6,023 bases of DNA from Candidatus Gottesmanbacteria bacterium RIFCSPLOWO2_01_FULL_49_10. Lineage in GTDB: Bacteria > Patescibacteriota > Microgenomatia > UBA10105 > UBA927. Positions 5,318-6,023 of the stretch are shown here, piece after piece. The stretch covers positions 6,984 through 13,006 of the forward strand of contig MFJZ01000020.1 in the NCBI GenBank assembly GCA_001781025.1, given 5' to 3'. A program made the position numbers and the translations under genes. Position 1 is the first letter of the stretch; each line of letters opens with the position of its first letter. The notes under the pieces are model-generated. The model searched no databases, was not told the origin of the DNA, and worked only from the letters and a program-made list of their open reading frames with translations.

Positions 5318-6023
5318 ATGGCTGATTTTGTCCACCTTCATACACATAGTGAATACTCCCTTCTGGATGGCTTGGGGAAGCTTGATCATCTGATCGAACG
5401 CGCAAAGTCCTACGGCATGAGTGCCCTTGCCGTTACTGACCACGGCGCGATGTATGGCTCATTTAAGTTTTACCTTAAAGCCAAGGCAGCAGGAATAAAG
5501 CCTATTATCGGTGTTGAAACGTATGTTGCCCGACGGAGTCGATTTGACAAAGAAGCCAAAGTCGATACGGATCCGTACCACCTCATCCTTCTTGCCCAAA
5601 ACGAGACCGGATATGGCAATCTTTTGAAGCTCGTGACCCACGCGCACCTTGAAGGGTACTATTATCGTCCGAGAATTGATTGGGATATTTTGACGAAACA
5701 CGCAGAGGGTCTTATATGTTTGAGCGCGTGTCTCCAGGGGCAGGTACCAAACCTTCTTCGTCATAACCAGGATGAGGAAGCGGAAAAGATCGCCAAAATC
5801 TACCGCGAACTATTTGGTCCGGATCATTACTACATAGAGCTCCAGCGCCATCCGCGCATACCGGATTGTGACATGGTCAATGAAAAGCTCGTAAAACTTG
5901 CAAAAAAGCTCGGGCTTCCGCTTGTTGCGACCAATGACATCCATTATGTCGACCGCGGCGATGCCGAGGCGCAGGAAATACTTTTATGTGTTCAGACCCA
6001 GCACACGATCCTCGAGAAAAATC
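5318..6023 (+). CDS. dnaE: DNA polymerase III subunit alpha (DnaE), N-terminal PHP domain; 3' end outside window
   Basis: Replicative polymerase subunit. Only 235 codons are present, with no stop before the window ends; full-length DnaE is usually over 1000 residues, so most of the polymerase is outside. The visible part is the PHP domain: HLHTHSEYSLLDG (6-18), VTDHGAMYG (39-47), GVE (65-67), LSACLQGQVP, the ELQRHP histidine H178, and ATNDIHYV with D207 and H209. These metal-site residues are largely lost in E. coli DnaE (which has HLRVHS and TDF) but kept in DnaE proteins whose PHP domain has proofreading exonuclease activity, such as those of Thermus and Mycobacterium. Such activity is inferred here. 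ATG 5318 lies 2 nt after the GGDEF gene and lacks a good Shine-Dalgarno, so translation is probably coupled. Confidence 0.97.
   Translation, partial: MADFVHLHTHSEYSLLDGLGKLDHLIERAKSYGMSALAVTDHGAMYGSFKFYLKAKAAGIKPIIGVETYVARRSRFDKEAKVDTDPYHLILLAQNETGYGNLLKLVTHAHLEGYYYRPRIDWDILTKHAEGLICLSACLQGQVPNLLRHNQDEEAEKIAKIYRELFGPDHYYIELQRHPRIPDCDMVNEKLVKLAKKLGLPLVATNDIHYVDRGDAEAQEILLCVQTQHTILEKN

Noticed and set aside
1..6023. Recoded UGA (glycine code)
   Set aside because: UGA ends glnA, gatA and gatB at the expected places and no in-frame UGA occurs within conserved regions.

Overview
The window is a gene-dense, all plus-strand piece of a bacterial chromosome with the layout glnA (5' end cut off) - short gap - gatC - gatA - gatB - GGDEF protein - dnaE (3' end cut off). 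Base composition is moderate by eye. TGA is used as a real stop in glnA, gatA and gatB, so this is standard code 11 and not a lineage that reads UGA as glycine. The organism cannot be named. Compact gene packing, few strong Shine-Dalgarno sites, a GatB with a shortened tail domain and AT-rich heptamer repeats inside a housekeeping gene are compatible with a candidate-phyla (Patescibacteria/CPR-like) bacterium. That is an inference of moderate to low confidence.

Bases 1-1293 hold all but about the first 18 codons of a class I-alpha glutamine synthetase. It lacks the adenylylation site and keeps the Arg/Glu pair used for glutamine feedback in the Bacillus enzyme. A gap of about 60-75 bases follows, with an AGGAG site and a perfect TATAAT placed between two possible gatC starts. 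From gatC onward the genes are packed like an operon: 6 nt between gatC and gatA, an ATGA overlap between gatA and gatB, a TGATG overlap between gatB and the GGDEF gene, and 2 nt before dnaE.

Functionally, glutamine synthetase makes glutamine and GatCAB spends it to convert Glu-tRNA(Gln) (and, where present, Asp-tRNA(Asn)) to the amidated forms. A cytoplasmic diguanylate cyclase-type protein with intact catalytic and I-site motifs sits between this module and the replicative polymerase DnaE. The DnaE N-terminal PHP domain keeps the metal ligands that E. coli DnaE has lost.

The most unusual feature is in gatB. Three separate arrays of 7-bp repeats (units CAAAACT, CAAATCC, CAAATTT/CAAATCT) lie in frame within three probable loops of the protein. 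Each array has its own unit variant, but all share the CAAA core and run in the same orientation. The middle array places four GGG tracts on the template strand with 4-nt spacers, a textbook G-quadruplex pattern. No RNA genes, CRISPR arrays, insertion sequences or convincing terminators were seen, and no stretch over 300 bases lacks a gene.
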